From: Ryuthela nishihirai
Taxonomy: Eukaryota > Arthropoda > Arachnida > Araneae > Heptathelidae
Assembly: GCA_038380435.1 (NCBI GenBank)
Contig: JAWZYU010000004.1
Span: forward strand, 20,124,001-20,188,000
Length of the DNA: 64,000 bases
Direction of reading: 5' to 3'
In this document: positions 1 to 9,867 of the stretch, in pieces
Numbering within the stretch: the first letter of the stretch is position 1
How the letters are laid out: each line of letters begins with the position of its first letter
Position numbers and translations under genes: made by a program
Notes under the pieces: generated by a model
Told to the model about the DNA's origin: nothing
The model's database searches: none
The model's input: only the letters and a program-made list of their open reading frames with translations

Positions 1-223
1 CAATGGACAACGAATTGTTTCCTAGTATCGAATTCTCAGTTGTAACAACAAGATGCACTTGAAAACTTCAGTGTACTGACAGGAGAGGAAACCTTTTCGA
101 TGAATAATAGGTATGTGCGTACTCCATCCTTTTTCACTATCATTATTTAACTTGGCTTTATTCCAAAAGTCATCCCTCACCACGTCATTGAAGACACCTC
201 TTCCGATGCAAGTTGATGCCTTT
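1..223. other. Unassigned DNA left of the duplication
   Basis: No gene or repeat is recognised here. The sequence has no counterpart upstream of copy 2 near 55300, so this is single-copy flank within the window. Confidence 0.4.
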
Positions 224-1499
224 GCGATTGTTCGCCTCAGCTATACATAACACAAGAGATGTTGGAGACAGAAACACGAACTTGATATCTTGCTGTGCCA
301 TGTTTAGCATTGAGTGGATGGTACACTGGGTCATGTTTACTTCTGTGATGACGTGTGACATGTATTTGGTGGGCGCTTTTTATCTAACGAAAAGCATTCT
401 GTATCTTGCTATCTGTTATGGATGTCAGATCCTCTATACTCAACCTTGGCTTGATGCACAAGCATTAATTAGACACAAAATTGTTCTGTGATTGTTCCTG
501 TTGCTTTAGTCAAAGTCAGTCACCTTTCCAAATACCTGACTTTGATAAAAACTAAAATTATCATAGCATCACCAACAAATTATCAACTAAACATCGCTGA
601 ATTGCTTATACCAAAATAGATAGCAATGCTGCAATGACGAAGTATATCAACTCCCATTGCCATGGAAGCTTCTACTTGACCAGCAGGCAGCGAAATGTAG
701 AATACCCCCAAAATCTAACAACTGGCCAAAATCAAGCAGTTAAACTTCTGCGCTTCGAAGTTTGATAGCATCATTACCCCCCCCCCCCCACCCACACACA
801 AAGCAATGAAATTTCCCCCAAATAGCATCAACGCTGTAGCAGAAGAAATACATGCGCATGCACGCCACGCACCCATACGATATAGTCCTCTAAAACTGTC
901 AACAATAACTCCTCGTGACGATGACCACACAGATGGTTGAAATCGGTAAGGACATTAGAAATATTGCAAAACAAGCCAGCTAAGAATAGCTAATGTAAAC
1001 TCCAAGAGTAGAAGTTAATCTAAAACTTAATAGCAAATGTAAAAAACCGCTGATATTCCAAAAACCAGCACGTTGCATAAGAAAACATCGTAGTCCCTCG
1101 ACATTAAATAGCAAATAATAAAAAAATGAAGCGCCAATCGCGCAACCGGACTATCTGAGAAAAAGTGAACTTATAACACACGTGAATCAAGGAATTAAAA
1201 AGTACTGTGATAAACCTGGAAAAAGCAACTGAAAACAAGAAACCCCGAACTCCACATTTGGAAACAACCTTACTCGATTTTGGAAAATATCCCAAAACAG
1301 TGTCTAAAGGTCTTTACAATCTTGTATCTAACCAATGCAGGTGTATACCTTTAAACTGCTTTATGACTTTAATAGTGCATTATCGCAAAACGTGTCTCAG
1401 TATTAAGTAAAAAGCTGTGAAATAATTTATGCTTAAACAAATTGTTTGTTTAAACAACAATTACTTTAATGTTTTGGTTTATGAGATATTTTTACCTCT

Positions 1500-1625
1500 T
1501 AGCGACACTTTTTTTTTTCACACAATGGGCTGAATGGCCGAGGCTAGGATAGTTGAGATGCGAAACTCAAGTTCGAACTGCAGATTATCAGTCTAACGCG
1601 CTGCTGAATGGACCAACCACCTTAA
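1500..1625 (-). mobile_element. SINE-A remnant, internally deleted
   Basis: Read on the minus strand it starts with a tRNA-like head (GGTTGGTCCATTCAGCAGCG, then GATAATCTGCAGTTCGAAC). It then jumps to the SINE-A tail (GGCCATTCAGCCCATTGTGT, then GTGTCGCTAAGAGGTA), so the central core is missing. The same remnant sits in copy 2 at about 56590-56705, so it predates the duplication. Confidence 0.6.
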
Positions 1626-1667
1626 TTTATCAGAATTGCTTTATTAATATTAGTGTAGCTCCTACCT

Positions 1668-2205
1668 GGTCCAGTGGTTAGTGTATCTGACTACTAAACC
1701 AGCGTAGATGTTCCTGTATACGTGGTGGGCGGGGGTGGCTCAGTCGGTAGCGCGCCAGGCTCGTAATCTGTAGTTCCCAGGTTCGAATTCCAGCTGGCGT
1801 TGAGATTTATCTCCGCAAAATTCCCGCCCTGTCCACGGTCAGTAGGGGACACCGATGGGCTTGGAAAGGCCACCGTCCGTCGGATGGGACGTTAAGCCGT
1901 GGCCCCGTGTGCACGTTAAAGAACACGCTGGATGGCCTTGACGGGAGGCTACCATCTGTCTCCCAACAGCTGTTCCAGTGGGTCCCCTCCCCCAACCTTC
2001 TCTGAGCCTTCGGGGTCCATGTGACCTGGCCATTTAGCCCATGGTGTGCAAAAAAGTGCCCCTCAGAGGTAAAACAACCCAACCCAACAACCCTGTATAC
2101 GTGTTTGTACTATTATATTAGAAACCAGGATAAGCCAAATAGAGAGTCTAGGTTATCTCAGTCCTTGGTGTAAGAGAGTATCCTCTTCCCTTTTTTTTTA
2201 TAAAG
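1668..2205 (+). mobile_element. SINE-D (tRNA-headed repeat), split by a SINE-A
   Basis: The head ACCTGGTCCAGTGGTTAGTG resembles the A-box half of a tRNA. It is followed by TCTGACTACTAAACCAG and, beyond the inserted SINE-A, by GAAACCAGGATAAGCC and TCTAGGTTATCTCAGTCCTT. The same order appears uninterrupted at 20764-20940. The family is otherwise unknown to me. Only the first ~40 bases survive in copy 2 (about 56749-56788). Confidence 0.6.
1725..2091 (+). mobile_element. SINE-A, near full length
   Basis: The element has a tRNA-like head with A box TGGCTCAGTCGG and B box GGTTCGAATTCC, the SINE-A core (GACGTTAAGCCGTGG) and a tail ending in CAACCCAACCCAACAA. It is flanked by a perfect 12-bp target-site duplication, CCTGTATACGTG, at 1713-1724 and 2092-2103. 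About 23 bases between the two halves of the core (around GTGTGC) are missing compared with the 5770 copy. It interrupts a SINE-D. Confidence 0.88.
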
Positions 2206-2244
2206 ATCTACAATATTATATGAAATGAATCACTTGGAAATCTA

Positions 2245-2892
2245 GGGCGAGGTTGGTTCAGTCGGTAGCTCGCCAGGAAACTGCAGTTCCGAAGTTCGAG
2301 TCCTCCCAATGGCAGCGTTATCTCCGCTAAGCTCTTACCATGACCTCGATCACAAAAGGAACACCAACGGGCTTGTATCTAAACTGGCTGGGTTTGTATA
2401 AAGGCCGACTTGTATTAAAACGACCATAGTTGTATGAAGGCCGCCATAGTTCGGATGGAAGATAAGGCCGTGGCCCTGTGTGCAAGAGATTCGTATCCTG
2501 TGCATGTTAAAGAACACGCTGGATGACTTCGACGGCACGCTACGATCTGTCTCTTAACAGCTGTCCAGTGGGCCTATTTCCCCATCCTTCTCTGAGCCCT
2601 TTGGCTTCTAGTGATCTAGCTATTTAGCCTATTGTAGTTGTTCTCAACGTGGGGTACACGGTAAATTTTTTCGGGGTACGCCGTGAGAGCTCAAAAGTCG
2701 CTAAATTTAGTAACAAAGTCAGTGTTTTATTTTATTTCCAATGTTTTACTATAACTTATAGTTTTATCTATCTATACAAGGGGTACTCCAGTTACATACA
2801 CATTTCCAGGGGGAACGTGAGGCATAAAAGTTTGAGAACTACTGGCCTATTGTATGAAAAAAAGTGACACTCAGAGATAAAATAACTCAGCC
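2245..2892 (+). mobile_element. Old diverged SINE-A, split by a hAT MITE
   Basis: It keeps the SINE-A order: head GGTTGGTTCAGTCGGTAGCT, then CATGTTAAAGAACACGCTGG and a tail near AGAGATAAAATAACTCAGCC. It has many substitutions and an inserted or diverged middle part. A 210-bp hAT-type element splits the tail at 2635-2844. Confidence 0.7.
2635..2844. mobile_element. hAT-type MITE with 8-bp target duplication
   Basis: The ends TAGTTGTTCTCAACGTGGGG and, read inward from the right, CAGTAGTTCTCAAACTTTTA are imperfect inverted repeats of the CAGNGGTTCTCAAAC kind found in hAT elements. The 8-bp duplication GCCTATTG lies at 2627-2634 and 2845-2852, as expected for hAT. There is no transposase. A related fragment lies at 49212-49334, and copy 2 keeps only the right end near 56800-56835. 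Confidence 0.85.
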
Positions 2893-4323
2893 TGGAAATC
2901 TTCTAGCGGTTAGTTTAGTTCTCTGCAACACCAACTTATCCAAGATACCTTAGCAAATAGTTTCACCAATTTTCCCGTTAAAGGAATTCCACTATATTTT
3001 TGTATTTTGAAGTATTTAAAATGAGAAATATTTTGACTAATTTATATTTTAATATTTTTAACGGAAGTTGTTTCATGAACTTAATATGCCTATAAAGAAA
3101 GATAATTATAGGTTTAATTATAAAACCTGAAAGAAAATTTAAAATCCAAATACTTTCACGTGAAAAGAGAAGATATTCATAATCCTCAAAATTTTTGAAA
3201 AAATTTCCAACAATTTTGAAATAGGCCCCATAATTCACTTGCATTCTGTTCCTATTAGGTGATGCTATCCTGCAATGAACCTGTGGAATGATTGTGTGGC
3301 AGAGAGCAATTTGCACGCTTTTTGTGTTTGATTAATAAATAAGACAAAATTATGAATCGCAAATAAAATTCCAGAATTTAAGGATAAATTTTGATATTTA
3401 GAGAAAGAAAACATTTTCTGCTTTTTATGAAATACCACTTTGGGGAAAAAAGGAAAACATTCTTCATCTTTCTTTGTATAGCGAAATAGTCGAGCTAATT
3501 TTAAATGCAAAAATCTTTCGTAAGACTAATTACTATACAGTTACCTTTTCGAAATGACCAGATGCTTTTCAAGTTTTCGAATTTCAGTCTTTTCGATCGC
3601 AGAGAAGAAGAAAAAAATTCGCAAAACAGAAATGAGCATAAAAGAAAAACACGAAACTTCATTTTACAGCACAATTCAGATTTTGCATCTGTTCGTTTGC
3701 TTTATTTTTTCGTTTGTTTTTTTTTCTTCTTCTTTTTTAAAAAGTCAAATCATTTTTTGTTTTACTTTTCTCATTTACACATTCTCTTCGGAGTCAAAAG
3801 TCAAATATTTTCCAGGTACCATTTTAATAACTCTTACCTCAACCAGAAGTTATTAAACTTACTTATCTGATGGCCGAAAGATACACGAATAATTTTCCAC
3901 GGCCCGAAACTCTAATGCTCTTTAAAGTTGCATACTTTCGGACATAAATGACATTATTAAATATAAGAATTATTTTTTGGACAATATTCTATAAAATTTA
4001 GGCACAAAATATGCATTGTTCTATTAAAATATTATAGAATTTTTATTATCTGTCAATGGTAAACTAATTTCGAAGCTATATAACTTCTGAAAAGGGCATT
4101 TAATGGGAAAATATGATTTAAGATAAATTGAAAATCGTAATCAGATCTATTTAAATTTCGATTTTCGACAGTTATCGAAGCTTGAAGTTATCTCCTATAT
4201 AAAAATCATTAGTAATTCTCTATTACTGAAATGATTATTATGAAACCGTCTAAAATGTATATTTAGTTTATTTCAATTGGTTTGAAACATTACTTATTCT
4301 TTAAGTGTTAATCAATTCCCTCA
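2893..4323. other. AT-rich DNA without recognised gene
   Basis: The stretch is duplicated at about 56900-58373. Open frames here are short, low in complexity (Phe/Lys runs) and not kept between the two copies. I see no domain, splice pattern or repeat family. Confidence 0.5.
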
Positions 4324-4565
4324 TTCTCTTGTGGAAGTGAACGGAAGAAGAGAGCTGCCAGATTAGTGTGGCCTACTGATCTGAAAAACTCTGACTACTT
4401 TTCTTGGTGCTGACCATATAAACTTACCGGATTGGAATAAGACTGAGCTTGATTATGGATCCTGAATTTGCTGTACTGGTGGGCTTATGTGGAGGGAAAA
4501 ACCTTAAGCTGTATTTTGTGTTTGTTTGTGAGTTGACAGCCCCAAGTGAATAGATTCACAGTATA

Positions 4566-4987
4566 CAGGGTGATTCAAAACTTATCGTTCAAATTTCGTG
4601 GGGAGGTAGGGAATACGTCAGGAAACCGATTTCACATAGGAAAGTATGTCCGCAAATGTACGCATGCGTATGTAGAGGGCGCTGTGTGTACCCAACCAGT
4701 ATACAGCTCGCCCGACCTCTCCCGCTGTCATCAGTGTATCCCCATATGCGAGATGCATATCCGGTAGCTCTTGATGCGTAAAACGATTCATCTTATCACT
4801 AGTAAGTCAGCTCGTACACTGATGACAGCGGGAGTGGTCGGGCGAGCTGTACACTGGTTGGGTACACACAGCGCCCTCTACATAAGCATGCGTACATTTG
4901 CGGACATACTTTCCTATGTGAAATCAGTTTCCTGACGTATTCCCTACCTCCCCACGAAATTTGAACCATAAGTTTTGAATCACCCTG
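4566..4987. mobile_element. Foldback MITE (Tc1/mariner type, TA target)
   Basis: The left arm starts CAGGGTGATTCAAAACTTAT. The right arm ends with its inverted complement, and the match continues for roughly 190 bases per arm around a short spacer near 4760-4800. TA flanks both sides (4564-4565 and 4988-4989). Copy 2 at about 58610 has the same flanks joined without the element and with a single TA, which fixes the boundaries. It has no coding capacity; the single-strand form should make a long hairpin. Confidence 0.93.
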
Positions 4988-5769
4988 TATATTTCATCAG
5001 CTGGTGGATAATCCTGAGCAGAGGTTATCGCAGGCACCTGAACTTTTGCTTCTAAGGGCATCGTCAAATTCTATATTTGAGGAAATCTTCCAGTGTAGAT
5101 GGCTTCAACCTTTAGTAATGGGGATATGGGTCTTAATGTCGGAACGGGAACGATTAGGGGACTGTTTGATAATGCCGGCATTCCCTCTCTTAATAAACAT
5201 AGTTTCTTTAAACATTCCGCTAACAATTTCCTCTCCATGGGTAGTTGGAATATGATAATTCTGCACAGAGATTATTCTCTGGATGTCCTCACACAAGAAT
5301 TCAACCGTTATAATTTAGATATTCTTGGCTTGCAAGGGACCAGATGGACAGATAAAAGTCAGATCCTTAAAATTAATCTTAAATATCTCTTTTCAGGGAG
5401 GGAAGATAATAAGCATCTCCAAGGCGTAGATCTGCTTTTCGACAGACACGCCAGTGATGGTCTTATAGAATATGTGTGATTAATGCATTAATGGAAGGTT
5501 TCTTACAGTAAAATTTTAGCACAAGATTAAAGACTTCAATGTTATCTGCTGTTATGACCCTGCTGAGGATGACGATGATGTTGAGAAGGATAGGTTTTAC
5601 GGACAACTACTAGATATTTTGAATACTGTCAAAAAAGGTGATATTACCCTTATTCTAGGTGACTTTAATGACAACGTTGGTACTGACTCTGACCTTTGGG
5701 TAGGGGTGATAGGCCCTTTTGGTAATGGTAGCTGCAATGTCAATGAGCAACGTCTCCTGCAGGTAAGTA

Positions 5770-6152
5770 GGGGCGGGGGTGGCTCAGTCGGTAGCGCGCC
5801 AGGCTCGTAATCTGTAGTTCCCAGGTTCGAGTCCCAGCTGGGTCAGCGTTGAGATTTATCTCCGCAAAATTCCCCGCCCTGCCCACGGTCAGTAGGGGAC
5901 ACCGATGGGTTTGGAAAGGCCGCCGTCCGTCGGATGGGACGTTAAGCCGTGGCCCCGTGTGCGGGAGAGCCATACCCTGTGCACGTTAAAGAACACGCTG
6001 GATGGCCTTAACGGGAGGCTACCATCTGTCTCCCAACAGCTGTTCCAGTGGGTCCCCTCCCCCAACCTTCTCTGAGCCTTCGGGGTCCATGTGACCTGGC
6101 CATTTAGCCCATGGTGTGCAAAAAAGTGCCGCTCAGAGGTAAAACAACCCAA
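5770..6152 (+). mobile_element. SINE-A, full length, copy-1-specific insertion
   Basis: It is flanked by a perfect 14-bp duplication, CCTGCAGGTAAGTA, at 5756-5769 and 6153-6166. Copy 2 has the same site unoccupied at about 59384. The 383-bp body has a tRNA-derived head, a central core with GACGTTAAGCCGTGG and GCACGTTAAAGAACACGCTG, and a tail ending in AACAACCCAA. The anticodon-loop position reads CTCGTAA, close to tRNA-Met or tRNA-Thr(CGT). This is the best reference copy in the window. Confidence 0.95.
5780..5834 (+). promoter_or_regulatory. RNA polymerase III A and B boxes of SINE-A
   Basis: The A box TGGCTCAGTCGG is at 5780-5791 and the B box GGTTCGAGTCC at 5824-5834. Both match the tRNA internal-promoter consensus and are correctly spaced. 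Transcription by Pol III is inferred from the family and not shown here. Confidence 0.75.
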
Positions 6153-7765
6153 CCTGCAGGTAAGTAAACGTAATGATTTCAGAATAACTAACACTTATTA
6201 CGAACACCACGACATACATAAATACATTTGAGTTTCACCAGATGGGCTACATAAGAATATGATCAATTATATATTAATTAACAGTAAATGGGCTAGTTCT
6301 ATTTGGAATACCAGGTTATATTCGGGAGCTGAAATTAGATTTGACCATTACCTTGTAAAAAGTATCTTGTCACTTAAACTTAAAAAGTGTTCTGCTAAGG
6401 ATTAAAAATATTTCTTTAATTCTAAAGCTCTGAAAAACCCAGTTATAGATAAAGCTTAAAATGACAGGTTACGTAGTCATTATGACAGTCATGGTTTGCT
6501 TACTACTGAAGTTGAAGAATGGAACCATTTCAAACAGGCTTTTTTGGAAACTAACAGTACTTTTAGGAAAAAAGCAGCAGAGGAAGATATTTTTTTGGGT
6601 GATAAGTCACTTGATCTTATTTCAGAAAGAATGAATTGCAGGAATGTCCTTAATCAGTACCTTAAAAGTCCTAATAGAAAGCATTACACAGATCTTCATA
6701 AACGTGTAAAGGATCAGTTAGATGCTGATACAAATCTTTTGTTTGATGGTTTGAATGACGAAGCTGAATGATCTCTATCATAACAATGAGTCGTGTGTGA
6801 GAGTTGGTAACGTCTGTAGCAATTGCTTTAGCATTGCTTCTGGTGTTCAAAAAGGGTGCATTTTGTCTCCTTTTCTCTTTAGTTTCATCACTGATTATGG
6901 TATGCAAAATTTACTGCAAGGGGAAGATTTTGGACTTAAATGGTCTGGAGATCTGAAAATTTCTGATTTAGATTATGCTGATGATTTTGCCCTTTTGGCA
7001 AATGATGTTGATCAGATGAGCTCTTTCATTCGAGCTGTTGATGAGACTGGTAGTAGAGTTGGTTTGGTTATAAACAGAGAGAAAACTACCGTGAGGAAAA
7101 TTGGTCAGGAAGGCTGTGATTCAGTTAATCAGTATGGTTGCAGTCTTGAGCAGGTGTCACAGTTTGATTACCTTGGGAACAATGTAATAAATATTGGTGA
7201 AATGCGGCATGAGAATAATAGATGAATGGCGATTGTGGCCGGGACTTTTAAGAATCTGCCAAAAGTGTGAAGAAATAGGTCTATACACCAAAATACTAAA
7301 ACTATACTGTATAATAGTTGCTCCTCTCTAGGTTTAGTTATAGTAGTGAAACCTGGACGCTTTGTAAGCAAGATTACATGATGCTTTTGATTCTAGATGC
7401 TTACGCAGTATCTTGATCATTAGGTGGTTTAACTTTGCAAGTAATGATGAGGTTAGGCAAAGGAGTCAGCAACCTCCTTTAAGCTCGAAATGGTGCAGAG
7501 AGAGACTCCGTTGGTTTTCCCATGTTGCCTGTATGGATAATTATAGATTGGCGAATAGTGTTATGAACATTGTGCCTAAAACCCTCAGAAAGAGGTGAGA
7601 CCTGGGATGCGGTGAACAGTCAATGTCAAACAGAACCTTGTTAGAATTGGTGTGCAGTGGCTGGATGCAGCAGATGTAGCTCAGGACAGATATGCTTGGA
7701 GAATTAACTGCACGGTCTGGTTGGACCTCCGTAACCAATTACTGTTTGAGGATGATCGTGATTAC

Positions 7766-9192
7766 TCGACATTGCTGCCAGTTTCTTATCTACATATCAA
7801 CATTACATTCGGAATACTAAATCTATGTTGCAATGCTTTGTTACATTTTGTGGGTTTTGTTTCTGACAAGCTTATCCATTATATTTCTGTTTTTCTTGTA
7901 TTCATTATCATTCTACTTCTGTCAATTAATCATCGTACACTTTGTGCAATTGGTGATTAAAATGGGGGTATTGTTGAATTGTTCTTCACATCTGGTTTGT
8001 ATCTTGTTCTGCATATTCAATTCTGTTTTGTCCTTACCACCCATTTTCATGTTTCTTCTTTCTGTAGTTGAATTCATATTAAAACCTGATTCTCAGTCAT
8101 ACCTCTCAGAAAAAAGTCCGCGTGATTCGTGATGAAGAAGTTAATGAGAAGCAAACCAAGTGCATACAAGGTGGTTAACATTTTCTTTTTGCATTAATTG
8201 AAAATAGTGATTCCACAATTACTGAAGATTGCTGAAAACGAACGTAGAGCAACGGGACTTACATATGTTGCGAACTAGAAATTCCATGCTCTATCATCTT
8301 CTGCTTACTGGTAATCAGATCTTGATGCATCGTTGCCATAAACAACACTATTTTTGATGCGCATTGACATCTGTTTATTCACACTCTTTGCAGTAGTGTG
8401 ATGCTTGTGGTGTATCTATTTGAATCATGGCTTTGTGGATAGGAATTGCTATTTTGTAAAGAATATATATTTGTACAGTAGAAAAAATGTCAGTTTTTGA
8501 TGCTATTCTGATGTATATTTTTATCATTATATATATATATATTTCTCTTTAAAATTGCGCTGCACAGTCATATAACTCTTTATGTGGAACTGTCTCCAAC
8601 CACCTCAGGCTAAGGCTGTTTATGGCTGAGGTGTCTTGCTGCAAGTAGCAAGTAGGTTTATTGTCCCTGATCGTTGGTGATCGGTGTCTCTACGGCCTGG
8701 CTCCTTTCATTTTGGAGTGCAGACCATGGGGGCATCCCATGGAACCGGCAGAACGACGCTTGTATGAGGAGCGCCAGACGTCCCATCACCAAGATCAAGC
8801 TGTTCTGTTTGTATTAGCTTTGGGAGCAGACATTATACTGTGGCTCCTCGGTGAATATGTATTTCACGACTCTACAGGCTTTCCTCTGTTAGGTGCGTAG
8901 AAGATGCAACCTGTTAAACAACCTTTGCACAGCTGTTAGTCATAAGCCAGTAGCTAACATCAGTTCTTACGAAGACATCTGGAAATATCTTCAGAACTAA
9001 ACCATTGTTATTGTTGTAACTTTGAGTTGATCATCACTCTTCAATTCTTCGACGCCAAAAGCCCAATATAAGAAACGAACGAAAATCACATGTCATTACC
9101 CGTGGGGAGTTGTGAATGCATTAAATTCGACAATCCCCAGGAAATGACAAAAATCATTTGGCCCAGGGTTTGCCGAACCATATGGAGCACAT
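7766..9192. other. Unassigned DNA, conserved between both copies
   Basis: It aligns closely with 61896-63367. It contains a TA microsatellite at 8526-8542. Open frames at 7833-8132 and 8661-8900 (plus) persist in both copies. In the second, however, most base differences change the amino acid, which argues against coding. No known domain is visible. Confidence 0.45.
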
Positions 9193-9291
9193 CCTGCATC
9201 ATACTGTGGACCCTAGCAGTCGTTTCCTGCATCATATTTCAGATATTGTTAACCGTTTCCTGCACAATATTGTGCACATTATTAACCATAC
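9193..9291 (-). repeat. Three 33-bp (11-residue) repeats beside the peptide exon
   Basis: Three units starting CCTGCA(T/C)(C/A)AT lie at 9193, 9226 and 9259. Read on the minus strand they encode 11-residue amphipathic units such as ARVHSMMQDVL and NNVHNIVQETV. They lie downstream of the peptide exon in another frame and share one in-frame TGA. Copy 2 has the same three units at 63368-63466. They could be coding sequence of a further exon, a pseudogene or a non-coding minisatellite. Confidence 0.55.
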
Positions 9292-9312
9292 CTTCCACCA
9301 AGGCCTTCTGGT

Positions 9313-9867
9313 TCACGTGTGTTTATGTCCCCCCACACCATATCTTCCATGTCTTCTCCCTTCATGTCTTCCAAGACCAAAACCGTGGAACGCATTTCTT
9401 GTTTTGTATCCTACGTTCTGATTGTTCCCTCCCTCTACACCAGTTTGATCGTAATAACCACGTAGTTTACCGTTTTTGGGATTCCTAGTAGGAGGGTTTT
9501 GACGGTAGTTTGCAAACCGTCTCGGAGTAGAGAGGCGAAGGTCCCATCTGCGGTTGGGTTGAAATTGCCTCGGAGTAGAGAAGCGAAGGTTCCATCTGCG
9601 GTTGGGTTGAATTTGCCTCTTTTTCAGTTGTACTTCGTCTTCTACGCTGCTCCTCTTATTAAACTCTCCAGAATACGAATAGTCACTATCCTGCCTCTTG
9701 TCCAGCTTCCTGATCTCATCATCCGACAGGGGTTTGTTTTTGTTCAGGAGCTGCAGATCGACATTTCGAGAGTGCTTTTCGTGATTCTCGTAGGACCAGA
9801 AATTTTTAACACATTGTCCGTAAGAAAGCAAATACAGCATGCATCCAAGAAAAATGATTACAGTATT
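9313..9867 (-). CDS. Putative secreted basic peptide precursor, 3' exon, copy 1
   Basis: On the minus strand a good splice acceptor (pyrimidine-rich tract ending TTTTTAG) precedes base 9867. The open frame then begins with a hydrophobic stretch, NTVIIFLGCMLYLLSYGQC, which looks like most of a signal peptide whose start codon would be in an upstream exon. A hydrophilic part follows with dibasic sites: KLDKR, FNKR and QLKKR. After the last come two near-identical units, QPNRRWNLRFSTPR and QPNRRWDLRLSTPR. The tail is rich in Gly, His and Arg (GRHEGRRHGRYGVGG). The layout suits a processed neuropeptide, antimicrobial or venom-type precursor. I recognise no family and see no amidation glycine before the dibasic sites. 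The paralogue at 63613-63954 has one repeat unit and a different end. Confidence 0.45.
   Translation of the reverse strand, partial: NTVIIFLGCMLYLLSYGQCVKNFWSYENHEKHSRNVDLQLLNKNKPLSDDEIRKLDKRQDSDYSYSGEFNKRSSVEDEVQLKKRQIQPNRRWNLRFSTPRQFQPNRRWDLRLSTPRRFANYRQNPPTRNPKNGKLRGYYDQTGVEGGNNQNVGYKTRNAFHGFGLGRHEGRRHGRYGVGGHKHT

Larger units (their letters stand above)
5099..7700 (+). pseudogene. LINE-B endonuclease/reverse transcriptase remnant, copy 1
   Basis: The endonuclease begins around the ATG at 5099 and reads MGSWNMIILHRDYSLDVLTQ near 5237, then stops at 5479. The catalytic-type GDFNDNVGTDSDLW follows in another frame near 5660. After the SINE come PDGLHKNMINYILIN-like sequence, then a deletion. 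Then come the late RT parts: the SGVQKGCILSPFLF motif near 6840, YADDFALL near 6975 and a conserved C-terminal RERLRWFSHVA near 7500. The first half of the palm domain with motif A is missing. Stops and frameshifts make it non-functional. Compared with 50653-53699 it is more decayed. Confidence 0.85.
4324..7765 (+). mobile_element. LINE-B copy 1 (non-LTR retrotransposon, decayed)
   Basis: It aligns with 50250-53728 and 58374-61895. The element encodes an apurinic/apyrimidinic-type endonuclease followed by a reverse transcriptase and a C-terminal conserved region. It is 5'-truncated relative to the 50160 copy, interrupted by a MITE (4566-4987) and a SINE (5770-6152), and has lost about 830 bp of the fingers/palm region at 6768. 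The 3' end passes into a GATGATC-like tail. The clade (RTE- or CR1-like) is not settled. Confidence 0.85.

Noticed and set aside
777..791. Homopolymer C run and the G run near 49019 as possible functional quadruplex sites
   Set aside because: Such long homopolymers are prone to sequencing and polishing error, and the copy 2 counterpart of the C run near 55886 is short.
3505..3870. 121-codon open frame with Phe and Lys runs
   Set aside because: Low-complexity T- and A-rich sequence; the matching part of copy 2 is interrupted by stops and indels.
5780..5845. Possible tRNA gene with anticodon CGT
   Set aside because: The tRNA-like head is part of a 383-bp SINE with a target duplication, the acceptor stem does not close, and many copies exist.
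7833..8132. Hydrophobic, membrane-like open frame present in both copies
   Set aside because: It is T-rich sequence after the LINE-B 3' end; hydrophobicity follows from base composition, and there is no start context or homology that I can name.
8661..8900. Open frame of 79 codons kept open in both duplicated copies (62790-63029)
   Set aside because: Most of the roughly nine base differences change the residue, there is no domain, and youth of the duplication alone explains both frames being open.
9090..9488. Plus-strand frame with hydrophobic 11-residue repeats (SCIIFQILLTV type)
   Set aside because: It is the complement of the 33-bp repeats and breaks into other frames in copy 2.
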